A stretch of 64,000 bases of DNA from Tubulanus polymorphus. Lineage: Eukaryota; Nemertea; Palaeonemertea; Tubulaniformes; Tubulanidae. The stretch covers positions 13,828,155 to 13,892,154 of the forward strand of contig NC_134033.1 in NCBI RefSeq assembly GCF_964204645.1, read 5' to 3'. The notes beneath the pieces were generated by a model. The model was not told the DNA's origin and ran no database searches. It saw only the letters and a program-made list of their open reading frames with translations. Below, piece after piece: positions 22,450 to 33,674 of the stretch. The number at the start of each line of letters is the position of its first letter. The stretch's first letter is position 1. The position numbers and the translations under genes are program-made.

Positions 22450-24212
22450 TCAAATGCGCGTTATCAAACTAGCGAACATTGCCAAAATGATGACCGACAA
22501 TGAATAGTTCAATTTATCAAATCCAGGTGTCGCTCTGTTGCATAACGGGTACGAACAGCATTCGGGTGTGACGTCATAGACGCCATTCAAGTGCCAAGTG
22601 TACGGGCATACGTCACTGCAACCATGGTAACTATAGCGCACATTGTTGACAGTTTTCTGCGCTGTCTGAAAATAGAAACGACCGTAACATTCGTATTTTG
22701 GATATTCTACTTGAAATCATTTCTTTGGTGTTAACAAAAACCAATTGCAGGGGCCGATCCAAAGGTGGGGCCTATGCGGCTCGGCCCCTATTTTTTGTCA
22801 AGATCACACTTTCAAATCCTGGCTTATGAAAGTAACACATACAAATTATTGCTGGTCATTTTGTTCTAGAATCCCTTTGAAAATTATGCATTTTTCATCA
22901 ATTAATTTTTTTTTTGTTTAGGGGGGGGGGCTACCGAGTACGTGTACTACAACTAGACCTCGGATTTGTTGGGCCCCCTATTCAAAATTCCTGGCTCCGC
23001 ATTCGAGATATCGCGCGCGTGTAAGTGTAATTTCAATCTAATTCCACACACAATTTTCACTCAGTTTTCTCTACCAATTTGTTGTCAAAGTCTGCCAAAC
23101 TGCGCATCATCATTAACAACCATCATTCCATACATGTTTTAATTACGATCCTTGCCCTTGTTCGTACATGCGTATCATACAGTGACGCCTGTTGTTTGGC
23201 GTCGGGTCAAACTTGGGGACAATGGATGATTTCATCCGTACCCATTATATATGCAGACATGAATATTGATGATGCCAGAGATAAATTCACAATCTAATCT
23301 AGCTAGTTCAATGCGGGAATCAAATTATTGAACGCAGGGGGAGTAGTAGCAACCAAATAATTATTGGTGGTCAAACATAAATCATTTGAAAATTGACCAT
23401 GTTATTTGGTGCATTCTGAGGAGTTTGAAACGGCACTATTCATTGCACTTTCATAGTGCCCCCCCCCCCCCAAAAAAAAAAAATCAATATATATACTGGT
23501 ACAACGCGCGAAAACGTGGGTAAAGATCAACTGCGTTGTTGTGTGAAGCAAGGTTTAGATCACGCGCGAGGTTCTGAATAAGCCACTATACTGGATGGGG
23601 TCAAACATTCGAATTTTAGCCCGTGGAATATTGGTCTCGGGGAATGGAGTCTATTTCGCATCGATGGCGTGTGGGAACTCTGTGAAGAGTTTAATGCAGA
23701 AAAATCAATCGATATTGTACGTAGTTTTCAATTTGAAGCGCCGGAAACGGAAGTGCATTCAAATTGACTATTGATATAGATAATAATAAACTATAAGCAA
23801 TTCAGACTCGCTGTCGTTCTCCACTAATGATGAGAGTTTAGATGCTCGATGAGTTTGTTTTGTGATATGCTGTCCATGGGTTTGTAAAATAGTACAAAAT
23901 GGATAGACTTTAATTGACATAAAAACAAAGAGGAAAACTTTAACAGTTTTCTAAATCATTCAAAGATTCGAACTTGCAGATAACTAATGTTTTTTTTTGT
24001 ATATACGAATCTACTGAGTTTTACATAACGGAAATTTACGAAACTCGAAGTAATAAACAAAATGATTTTCAAGAAGTGATCTAACCGGAGTCACCCTTCA
24101 GAGTCACCCTTAAGAAAACTCACAAAGCAGGTGGCGCCCTCGCAGTTTTCCTCGTTCAACGAACATCCGCTGTATCCGCACGTTTTGAAAATACACTTAA
24201 TACCATTGACAT
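22450..24212 (-). CDS. Ly6/uPAR (three-finger) domain protein, 5' exon missing
   Basis: Two coding exons: 24212-24124 and 22665-22450 (stop). Both splice sites are canonical (GTGAGT; TTTTCAG) and join in phase 0. Together they contain ten cysteines, five in each exon, ending in the Ly6 hallmark ECCSYPLCN. A hydrophobic tail (about 18 residues, SLSVIILAMFASLITRI) follows, as expected for a GPI-anchored surface protein. Ly6 proteins act as cell-surface receptors, receptor modulators or junction organisers; no specific role can be read here. The first exon needs one base from an upstream signal-peptide exon that I could not find within 24.2-26.5 kb. The intron holds a transposon-like element at 22749-23003. 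Confidence 0.75.
22749..23003. mobile_element. hAT-like CAGGGGCCGATCC element
   Basis: The left end CAGGGGCCGATCCAAAGG resembles the common CAGGGGCGGATCC ends of animal hAT elements, and the right end (TTCCTGGCTCCGC) is a weak inverted match. An internal poly-G run lies near 22921. Related ends occur at 30241-30474, 39000-39243 and 63190-63478. There is no coding content. Confidence 0.5.
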
Positions 24213-26580
24213 CTGAAAAATTACTTCATCAGGTCAAACTAAAGCATCATGATATCCTCAAAATCAGAATCATTTCTAGTTCATTTTCAATTAAAACTAC
24301 AATTTTTGATGTAAAATTTTTCTCATTTTTTTGGTGAAAACTACTACAATTTTTATACCTAAATCGATCGCCCGATTTGTTCTTCTTACATTGCACAATA
24401 AATTCATTCGTATTCGAATCGCGTCGGAACAACGGGACAATAACTGCTATTGTATCACATTATATTCGAGCATCATTCAGCCACACACTCGAACAGCGCT
24501 CTAGGCGCTCAAATAACATTTCCCCTTATTCCTTATCGATATGAAAATGAAATAACACAAGATTTTCCATGCACGCATTTTGTAGCTTTTGTTGTATCGC
24601 TTATCTTCATACGGCATAAAATAGATAGATAATTTTTTTTTTCACTTAGAACTTCGGAAAAGAAACCCCCCCCCCCCTTGTGGTAACTGTAACGATGCGA
24701 TCATTGTCACATTTATACATATGAAAGCTTAATCTATCATCCTGATTCAAATCTGTCAAAAATGAATATTGTGTCTTGAATATTATTTACTTCTCTTCAA
24801 AAATATTCAGTTCCCTCAAAAGTTGAAACTATAAAGATAAATCAAATCAGAAACAAAATTTCGTTCAACTAAGAATCTGAAGCAACGGCCGCCGAGCGAG
24901 GTTGGTCGATTGTGAAACTGCGGAAAGCAGTTGCTGATTCAGCGAATAGTGTAATGATTCTCATTTAGCTGGGATGCTATTTACTCATGTACTCGAGAAT
25001 CACAATTCTGCGTTCGCGCGCTCAAGTTTTATTAACTGTCGAGTAGGTTGAGATGCCCATTATTTTCAAAGAGACACCATTGTAGATATAGACAGAATGA
25101 ACATTTTAATGATACATTATTTCACATAGAAAACGTTTGGTAATGGTAATCTGAAATGCTGTTGGTCCGCTTTAGAATTGTTTAACCAGTGTTGAGATGT
25201 TTCACGAAACAGGGGCCAGGGATCAGGTTGCTTGAAGGTTGTTTATAGAAGTATATGTCCTACTATACGATAGGGTACAAATACCATGATAGAATATTTC
25301 ATTAAGTGTTAGATTCAAAGTTGAATATCTGTGACCATTATGGCCGTTAGATACGAACAATTCTGAAAACAGGTATCAAAAAAGATTATGCAATAAAATG
25401 ATACCTTGCTTCTCCTAATCGGTCGGGTCACTTTTTGTAAAATGCAATACGATTTGTAATCAGTTAATTTTTATAACTACCGGGTCTGTTATGGTCTAAA
25501 AAAGGAACGTACGGGGTAGAGGCGGGCGGCCGAGTCAACAGAAATGAGAAACAAGTTATCATTTTTTCTTGCCTAGTTGAAACATCAAGATGTCGTTGAT
25601 AATTAAAAGAACATTCACAAACATGTAAACAAATCTGTAGATACACGGCGCACTTGGGTTTTATCCAGATTTCTGTCAAAGAATGTCTAGATGTTCACGT
25701 CCAACTACATATAATATACGTATATAACCTTGAATCTGGTAGTGTATTAAGTTTCAAGGTGTTTGTCTTACCTTGGATTAAACAGATTATCAAAACCAAA
25801 ACCTCACATTTTCTCGCGATAGTATTCGATACCGAACTGAAATGTGCCATCTGATCGATGTTGATGGAACGGCGGAGGAACGCGTGAATGATGCCAGCTA
25901 TGTATCTCTCGTGATATCGGTGACACATCTCGCATATGAGACCTTCAACACGGTCGCTACAGTTGCGAAGGACGGCGCCAATTTCTATCAATATATGTCA
26001 CGCTATAAGAGCCTAGTTTTTTGGGCTGTTCAGACGAATCTTTCAATATTCTTCGTTGTTACGTATTATCGACTTGTTTATTCTTGTTCATAGTTTCGAG
26101 ACTCTTAAATTCAGAAATTAACCGGTCTTAACAGGGCCGTACCCAGCATTTGGATTTTGATTCAGAGAACCCCGAAAAAGGGCAGTTCCATAGGACAAAA
26201 AGGGCACTTTTCCGAAATTTCTAGGGGCTAGGGGCAACTGCCCCGGCCAAATACACCCCTGTGGCGGATCGGCGATAAGAAAAACATCAGCTTTGTCGAA
26301 TACAGGTTTTAATGACGATTTTGAATTGGAATCGTGACACGATGTCGTCATTTGGTATCTTCAGTGACGTCAAGATGTTTTCACATCTACTCCAGTTCAT
26401 CGCCTGGGCAAGATGGCTAGTATAGACAGTGCGACGTCACCTGAAGAAGCAGACTTGAAAAACCTCCCTCGTCTAATACCACGAAATTCAATGAAAATTT
26501 AACACAATGCCATAATTCATCGGCACTTTTAATTTTCGATTTATTCCAACAGAAAAATTAGTGCGGTTACCAAATGTCAT
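24213..26580. other. Non-coding with two MITE fragments
   Basis: No exon is firmly supported. The segment 25695-25991 (minus) and its plus-strand shadow are unusually CpG-rich and open, with an acceptor-like TGATAG|AA near 25979 and a donor-like GTAAG near 25773, but the translation matches nothing I know. A MITE with CCTTG(T/C)TTCTCC ends lies at 25385-25577. A hAT-like element with ACAGGGCCGTACCCAGC and CACCCCTG ends lies at 26131-26267. Confidence 0.4.
25385..25577. mobile_element. MITE, GATACCTTGTTTCTCC family
   Basis: The left end AAAATGATACCTTGCTTCTCC pairs with the right end GAGAAACAAGTTATCATTTTTT. The interior contains CGGGTC boxes and GGGTCTGTTATGGT shared with the better copy at 60740-60964. 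A one-sided fragment lies at about 4316-4380. Non-coding. Confidence 0.7.
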
Positions 26581-28085
26581 TTAACCGAGATATCCTTGAT
26601 AGGCGTTATTTCCGTGAAGCTGATTGGCGTGTACTCCGTGATGACCGTGACCTTGATTGAAGCCGTTAGCGTGAGCACCGTTCATGTATCCTTGGTTCAC
26701 TCCGGCCTGACCGTTGGATCCATAACCGTGTTGACCGTTGTTATGATGATAAGCGCCCGCAGCTCCGTTTGACCCGTGGGCGGCGTAACCGCCAACTTGT
26801 CCACCTCCGGCTCGATTCATAAAACCTTGATTCAGGCGCGTGCCTCTTCTCTCATCCCATCCGCGGTCGATGGCTTTCAGGTATCCAGTTTGTTGGTTAA
26901 AAGCGTCGAGATTGCTGAAGGCGGCGTTGTTTTGTAAAGCACCCTGCGCAACGTGTCCCACAACACCACCTTGACTTCCGTGCGCTGTGAGAAAAAATTC
27001 GGTAACATTTCAAATTTTTCTATTACATGTATTTTCAAACCGATTGCATCCGAACCCAGGAGTCACCTTTCTGAATAGTATCATATAGGCTACGTGAGTA
27101 TGTGGATAGATGTGTATTATAAGAGCCAAGGATTTACCAGGCAGTAAGAAAGGTCGTTCACAGACGGATGTATTCGTCTACGAATGGCCTTACATTCCGG
27201 TTCCATAATCGAGACTTCAGTCCAAAGGTGGGCGTTTAGCGGTGTTACTTAACTATCCTCCCCTCGACAGGGATTTGAACCGATAGCATCGAGACTCGCC
27301 GTGGTACGACGGTTTCGTACCGTGGCTGAGTCCAACGATGCCACCATGTTCGAATCCCTGCCGAAGGGTGAATCTTAAGTTGTTAGATTTTGGTTATAGA
27401 ACTAAGATCTTAGACGGTACTTATTAAGTCTAAGCTGCGAATGACTATGGTACCGGTTCCGAGATTTTAGTCGTCGTAGCCAATTAATCTGGACCAATCC
27501 GAATGACTTCTTGTACATGTGATATTCATGTCCATACTACGTACTTACCACCGTGGGCGCCAACATTGTTGTGTCCGCCGAAACCATGGCTACCGTAATT
27601 AGCGACTCCTTGGTTGTATCCTTGGTTGCCCATTCCGGCATTGAAGCCTGAATTCTGAGCGCCGTGCGCATTTTGACCGTAGTTACTGGCACCTTGGTTC
27701 TGCAAGAAACCGGCGTACGGAGCAGGCACAGGACCGCTCGAGTAATACCCTAAAATAGCCACAGTCATCCTGATTAATCGACTGGAAAAAATGATTTTAT
27801 GCAGTAAAAATATGCGCAAAATCATATCGTGATCACACGAGCGTTTTTGCGACGGGTCAAACTGTTTGAGTTTTTTTTTTTAATTAATTTTCGCGGGTGC
27901 CAGTTGCACGTGATTTTGAAGTCCATTGATCCAAAGACTAATCCTTGAGAAATCGGCTAAATGGGCTTATGACTATCTCAGCTGAATATACCTTCAATTT
28001 ACATTTCTATGAATGTGTACTCACCCCATCCGAAAACTGTTGTGAAGCAGCAGCAAACCAACAACACTACTAGTGACAAGTGCAT
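26581..28085 (-). CDS. Secreted Gly/Asn/His-rich low-complexity protein
   Basis: Three coding exons in phase: 28085-28025, 27749-27549 and 26984-26581 (stop); 221 aa. Residues 1-18 or so form a clear signal peptide (MHLSLVVLLVCCCFTTVFG). The mature chain is dominated by Gly, Asn, His, Ala, Gln and Tyr, with loose repeats such as NQGYNQG, GSHGFGGHN, HHNNGQHGYGSNGQ and GHGHHGVHANQ, and it lacks cysteine. Composition of this kind is typical of structural, adhesive or matrix proteins and of some Gly/His-rich antimicrobial proteins; the sequence cannot decide. Clustered His could bind metal. A short, more complex block (SNLDAFNQQTGYLKAIDRGW) in the last exon may be a functional motif. No homologue is recognised. 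Confidence 0.85.
27264..27363. repeat. Foldback with Pol III box-like sequences
   Basis: A 100-bp imperfect palindrome. The left arm carries CAGGGATTTGAACC, the right arm GTTCGAATCCCTG. A block GATAGCATCG / CGATGCCACC pairs inside and GTACGACGGTTTCGTAC forms the loop. GTTCGAATCC matches the tRNA B box, and TGGCTGAGTCC in the right arm resembles an A box. It sits in an intron of the Gly/Asn/His-rich gene. It may be two tRNA-like SINE tails in head-to-head order. Confidence 0.65.
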
Positions 28086-29235
28086 CGTCGCTGCGTAGAA
28101 ATAAATGGATGAAATTTATATGCAAAACTTTGATTAGAATATCCCCTGATTTAAAACTGCAACTCAGTAGCGTTAGAAATCCATGATGAACATTCAACAT
28201 TTAAAATGTATTTTTGATAGAATTAAACAACTGGTCTCAAATTTTTCTCTGGATGTAGATTTAATACCTGTTTGGTGTTTTGTTCAATTATCCGACTACG
28301 AAGATATCAGAATTTTCCCCTTGGCGTCAGAGGGGTTGATGTGGGTATTCTGACAAGTCAAGTAAGTTATGTATATATCTATAAAAGAAGAAGCTATACT
28401 GTGTTGAGATCTATTGTTTTTGCGATTGTATAAAAGCTGAAACAGGTGTGTGAACAGTTGTGACTGCTTTTCTTACATCTGTGGAGTCGCGACCATCCCA
28501 CGCGACTCAGTACCGTCGAATGGAAATACATTGTTTTATTGTTGGAATGTATGGCGAAATGATGCGAATGATACTGAAAGAAAAAACACCTGGGCCCAAA
28601 TGTGCATTTTCAATAAATGCGAACTTAAGGGTTTGATGTCAAGTGTAGAAAGGAACATTTGGAACATCCTAGAGATTCGACCAAGCCTGTTAAATGATTA
28701 GAACCTGAATAGATTTCGGCTCAGCGACGATCAAATTGGGAAAGCAGCGACTACGGTTGAAAACTATAGTGGAAGTCCGATTTTTCTAGTGTTATCAATC
28801 TTTCCTCTTGACGCTTATTAAGACGTTAACCTACCGGCACGCTCGCCGCCCGCCCGGAGTTCCTCCACTTTCTTAACCGTTGTTGTGTATCTGGCGGTAA
28901 ATAGCATCACGCAAAAGAGCCCAAGGTCGTTGAGTATTCATTGCGTAATCACGCATTATCGGTAAACAAAACGTTACATAAAGCTGTAAATTAGCGGAAT
29001 CTAGGTGAAACCGAAGTCTGATGCTATTAAAAAGTATATAGTAATATTTTCTTATTTACTGATTTGGTTTTCGGGCAAATTATGATTTACGGGGTCTCTA
29101 AAATTCAATGCTAATGTAATTTACTTCGTCCTTTCATCTCCATTGCATTCTCTATGTTTTGCTCAAGGCTTTATTGGTGTTTGCAAAGAAATCTCCTCGA
29201 AACGTTTTGTACTACATCGCGGCATCCATACAACA
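28086..29235. other. Divergent intergenic region
   Basis: This stretch separates the minus-strand Gly/Asn/His-rich gene from the plus-strand photolyase, so it should hold both promoters. An open frame at 28450-28701 has no domain, no ATG at its head and no splice support, and I do not call it. No TATA-type element can be assigned with confidence. Confidence 0.4.
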
Positions 29236-32200
29236 ATGTTTCCGTGGTCACCAAAAAATGAGCAATCGGCCGGCGCTCGTGGCCGCCGACGCCCGAGAAG
29301 TCAACAACAACAGAATAGTGGCGAAAACATCGATCGACCACTGTTCACACCTCCAGAATTCAGACGGCCATCCTCAGCAGCTGGGAGCATGTCGGCTGAT
29401 CCAAATTTATTCAGTATTAAAAAACAACCATTGACCAGAAATTCGAAACCATCGGAAGAATTTATGGCTGAAATTCAAGCGAGTAAGAACTGAGGCCGGG
29501 GTCAGTTTCTCAAAAGTTGGTAGATTTAGCAGGACATACTTATTAAACAACCAGTGAATGGTCAATTTATTGACGCAATTAAAAGTGCATTGTTTCTGAA
29601 TGGTTCTTATCTTTTACCAACTTTTGACCAACGAGGCCCAAGTTTTTTTCACTGTGGTGGATCCAGTTTCGCAAATAATGTTAGTCTTAATCGATTTCAA
29701 ATACTGATTAATAAATTCTAATTCTTTTTCAAGGACGTTTGGCGTGCGCCGCTTCAGGGTTGAAATTCAACGCCAAACGTAAACGCGTTATTTCAAAACA
29801 CGAGAACGTGTCGACGAAAAAACAGGGAATCGTTTATTGGATGTCACGAGATCAGCGTGTACAAGGTATAAGTCGTATCCTGGATTAAGTTCCACATTTC
29901 TGATTTAACTCGACAGTTAGCTTGGTCGAAAACGACAACTGATTTTGTAAAATTGAAGATACGAGAACTTTCGTAATCTTTTTCAGATAATTGGGCTTTC
30001 ATTTACGCGCAGAAGTTGGCGTTAGAATTGAAAATGCCGTTGTTCGTCTGTTTCTGTGTAGTGCCGGAATTTCTCGGCGCAACAATTCGTCAGTACACGT
30101 TCATGTTAAAAGGACTGCAAGAAGTTGAAGAGGTATGTGTGTATTTTATCCATTGAGCTCTTGTTCAGTCAACCGAGGTAATTGCTTATCCTGAGAAGGT
30201 CATGGATGCTCTAAATCATTTAAAACTGAGCTTGGCTTTTCAGGGGTGGGTGGTCTCGCGGGTCTGGACCCAAGCCTACCTGAGGTTGCCCTTTTCGTCA
30301 AGACCCTACAAGTCAAACACTCATCCTCTACAAAATTGCAACTTTTAGAATGCATTTCTTCACAAATATCTAACCCTAGATCGAGGGACTACGCCAGTGG
30401 CATTAGGCATGGCTGCTTTAACCTTTTCTTTTCTACCGGACCCCGGCAATCCAATTTTCCCAGATCTGCGCCTGTTTTTAAAAAGTGTTTCGATAATATC
30501 AATAAATGCTGATTTAGCAGTTTTATCTCTATGACCTAGGAATGTAAGCAGCTTTCGATATCGTTTAACTTGTTGGATGGTTATGCTAAAGATGTCCTGC
30601 CCGAATTCGTGAAAAGTAAAGATATAGGTGCTGTAGTAACTGACTTCTCACCGTTGAGAGAGCCACTTGCGTGGTTGAATGATTTGAATAGCGAACTACC
30701 AGATGATATACCTCTAATACAGGTAAGTAACGTAGATGTATTAGACCTGTGTAACTAGGTTTTCTCTGATATTCATCAAGACTGGAATGTTACATGTATT
30801 TACAATCATTTTATGCGTTTGTTTGGTTGTAAATGTAGTAAGCTCATGAGTTAGTTATCTTCTACGGTATTTTAATGTCATTTTCTTCTGTCAGGTCGAT
30901 GCGCACAATATAGTACCGTGTTGGTTGCATGGAGAACAGGAACATAGAGCGTACTTAATGAGGCAACGTATCCAATCAAAATCAGCGGAATTTCTCACTG
31001 AATTTCCACCGATCACGCGTCATCCTTATACGTCACATCACTTATCAGCTGAAGAGGTACGTGGATATAACACAGGGTTCTTACGGTTTTTGGAAAATGG
31101 GAATTTTAGGTCCTTGCAAAGCTACAAAAAACTTTTTGCAAACGTTATGGAAAATGAAATTGGGATACCTGTAAGAACTAATGATATAACACAGAAATAA
31201 TGTAACTCAAAATAAGGTCCACTCTACCTGATATTCGTGTGAAACTGGTTCGATTTTTATTTCACAGTCAGTGAATTGGGATGAGGTGATATCTAGTCTG
31301 AAAGTCGACCGCTCCGTGTCGGAGGTCGATTGGGCTATCCCGGGCAGTTCGACTGCTTTTCATCTGCTGGAAAACTTTTGTAAACACCGTCTGCAACATT
31401 ACGACGCTGACCGAAATAATCCGACGAAACCGTGCACTTCGGAGATGTCGCCCTGGTATAATTTTGGTAAGTTACGAGGTTCCCGACGAATTTCACAATA
31501 TTAATTTACTTGATAATAATAATAATAATAATAATTTATTGAGCCTAAAATCCATATAAAATATGCTACAATGTTTACAATATAAAGACACAATTTAAAC
31601 AATTTTACTTACGAAGAAACCAATGAATTAATGCGGTTTACCGAGATAAACTGTAATTGGGATATGAAAGTGTTGCAGAAATTTCTTTAAAAATCCTTAT
31701 ATGTAGGAATTAATTACCAATGTTTTGTTTGTTTGTTTGTTTGTTTGGCTCTTAAAATATGATTATGTTTTCGTATTAACCGAGTAGGAAAATAAAATGC
31801 GAAATCATATGAAAAAGGGTATTCCTAACGATAGCAATATTTGGTATTTATTTACTCATTACGTTAGGTCAGATATCGGTTGCACGATGCGTCCTTACGG
31901 CCGAAGATTATCGTAAACAGCATCCTAAATCAGTAGATAAATACGTCGATGAAGCTGTCACTTGGAGGGAGATGACTGACAACTTCTGTTTTTACAATCC
32001 AAAATACGACTCAATCGAAGGTAATGTAATTTTCGAAAACACGCAGCATTCTAGATCCTTACTAGAGACCAGAGTTTGCAGTATGTGTTTGTATACTTTT
32101 GCAGGTTCTCCTCATTGGTCTCAAGCGACATTGAAGAAACACGAGTCAGATAGGCGTCAATATAAATATAGCCTGGCAGAGTTTGAAGCCGGTAAAACCC

Positions 32201-32872
32201 ACGATGACATTTGGAACGCTGCACAGGTTTAATATCATTCAAAACTTACAGCTAGTTTTACCCAATCCACTGTCTCTTCTTCCAAGATGGTTACCTGTAA
32301 TGATGTTTTGTTTTTCAAGATACAAATGGTTCAAGAAGGTAAAATGCACTGTTTTCTGAGGATGTACTGGGCGAAGAAAATACTAGAATGGTCAGAAACG
32401 CCACAGGGGGCGCTGTCAACAGCTATCTATCTCAACGATCGATATGAATTGGACGGCCGCGATCCTAACGGATATGGAGGTTTGTTCATGCAGGAATCTG
32501 GAAAAAAAATGATTGTTCATTGTTTCCAGATAAAATGGAAACTTCAACATTCGATTTCAGTTGCTAATCTTCGACCTTTGATGTTAATTCTCTAATACGG
32601 TTAAGGGTTTTCAGAGTATCCTTCTACTAGATTTAAAACTTCGAATCTAAATCGCTGACCTTCATTCCAAGGATACATTTTATCATGCATTCACAACTTT
32701 TGAACGTTGAAATTTCTTTTTTAAAGGTTGCGCATGGGCAATTTGCGGAGTACACGACCGTGAGTTCGGCGAACGAGACATCTACGGTAAAGTACGTTAC
32801 ATGAGCTACAGAGGCTGCCAGGGGAAATTCGACGTGGGACACTTCGTTAGACAGTATACGAAAAAACTATGA
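29236..32872 (+). CDS. phr: Class II CPD photolyase
   Basis: Ten coding exons in phase: 29236-29482, 29734-29865, 29987-30132, 30540-30722, 30895-31056, 31268-31466, 31868-32020, 32105-32226, 32320-32479, 32727-32872; about 549 aa, normal for the family. After a basic, low-complexity N-terminus of about 90 residues ([12 protein letters not shown], possibly a nuclear signal) comes the antenna-binding domain ([15 protein letters not shown]) and then the FAD domain with class II signatures: [51 protein letters not shown]. The enzyme uses blue light to split UV-induced cyclobutane pyrimidine dimers. All landmark segments are present, so it looks functional. The start is the first ATG in frame. 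AATAAA lies at 33082. Confidence 0.95.
30241..30474. mobile_element. hAT-like element in photolyase intron
   Basis: The left end CAGGGGTGGG and right end CAGATCTGCGCCTG are an imperfect inverted pair. The segment TTTTCTTTTCTACCGGACCC, then CCAATTTTCC, matches the ends of related elements near 39200 and 63450. Non-coding, 234 bp, in the third intron of the photolyase gene. Confidence 0.6.
31512..31760. repeat. Microsatellites and MITE fragment in intron
   Basis: An (AAT)n run lies at about 31514-31536. A fragment of the CAGGGTCC MITE family (GGTTTACCGAGATAAACTG) lies at about 31630-31715, and a (TTTG)n run at about 31720-31747. All are in one intron of the photolyase gene. Confidence 0.75.
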
Positions 32873-33081
32873 CCCACATGAACACGTGAAATTGACTTTT
32901 GGGCTACGTAATAAACTACGACCGCAAATCGGGTTTTTCACTCAAATTACGCATGGTTACGGGTGATACTTTCAGAATATTTTTGTGTTTATCTAGAAAC
33001 TCATCTTACGGGTAGAAATGTTTCATCATACGGGTATACGAAAGTGTTTTTTTTTGTAATGTAAATCGATTTTTCAGTAGA

Positions 33082-33087
33082 AATAAA
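33082..33087 (+). promoter_or_regulatory. Photolyase polyadenylation signal
   Basis: AATAAA about 210 bp after the photolyase stop codon, the first canonical signal there. The same region was carried into the downstream tandem duplication, where it reads AGAAAGAAAATCAG and the hexamer is lost. Confidence 0.65.
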
Positions 33088-33674
33088 ATAAGATTCGATA
33101 AAAATATGAGTGAAGTTTTTTCGGTGTTTGTTGCGTTGGAAACGACTAATCGATGTTGTACGAAGTCTGCCACGCTCCCTCCCAGGCTCCCATGCTTCCC
33201 GAGTACATGATCTAATCTTTTACATCCATCCTTCCTGCGTAGCTGCTTTATAGTCTGGAGGCTTGATATTTCTTTTTAACCCGCTACCTCGATCCACCCT
33301 GATAAAGTGCAGTAGTGACCGATCAGTCCCTGATAAGGTGCAGAAGTGACCGGCCAGTATTTGAGGCACGTCCGAAGCTTAACGCCCACCTTTCTACACA
33401 CACTTCAGATCTATGCACGCGTTTGCCAAAAACACTCCGTCCAAATCGGTTATTTGTAAAAAAAAAACAATTGCAGCTCTGCGATTATTTATATACACAC
33501 AACAGTCGAAAAAATATATATTAAATACATATTGACTAGTCCTACTTTTTTGACATCATCAAACGCAATTATATATATATATTGGTAGCAATGCAAATAA
33601 GGCTCGTTCCCATATTACAAAGATCCAACACACGCGCACACATCCTGGTAGTCAAGGTGGAAGAAGCAGTGAGC

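Noticed and set aside
25695-25991. CpG-rich open frame on the minus strand (and its plus-strand shadow)
   Set aside because: Splice-like borders exist, but the translation matches no family I know and no partner exons were found. It is kept only as a note in the intergenic entry.
28450-28701. 83-codon plus-strand frame between the Gly-rich gene and photolyase
   Set aside because: No ATG at its head, no domain and no matching splice sites.
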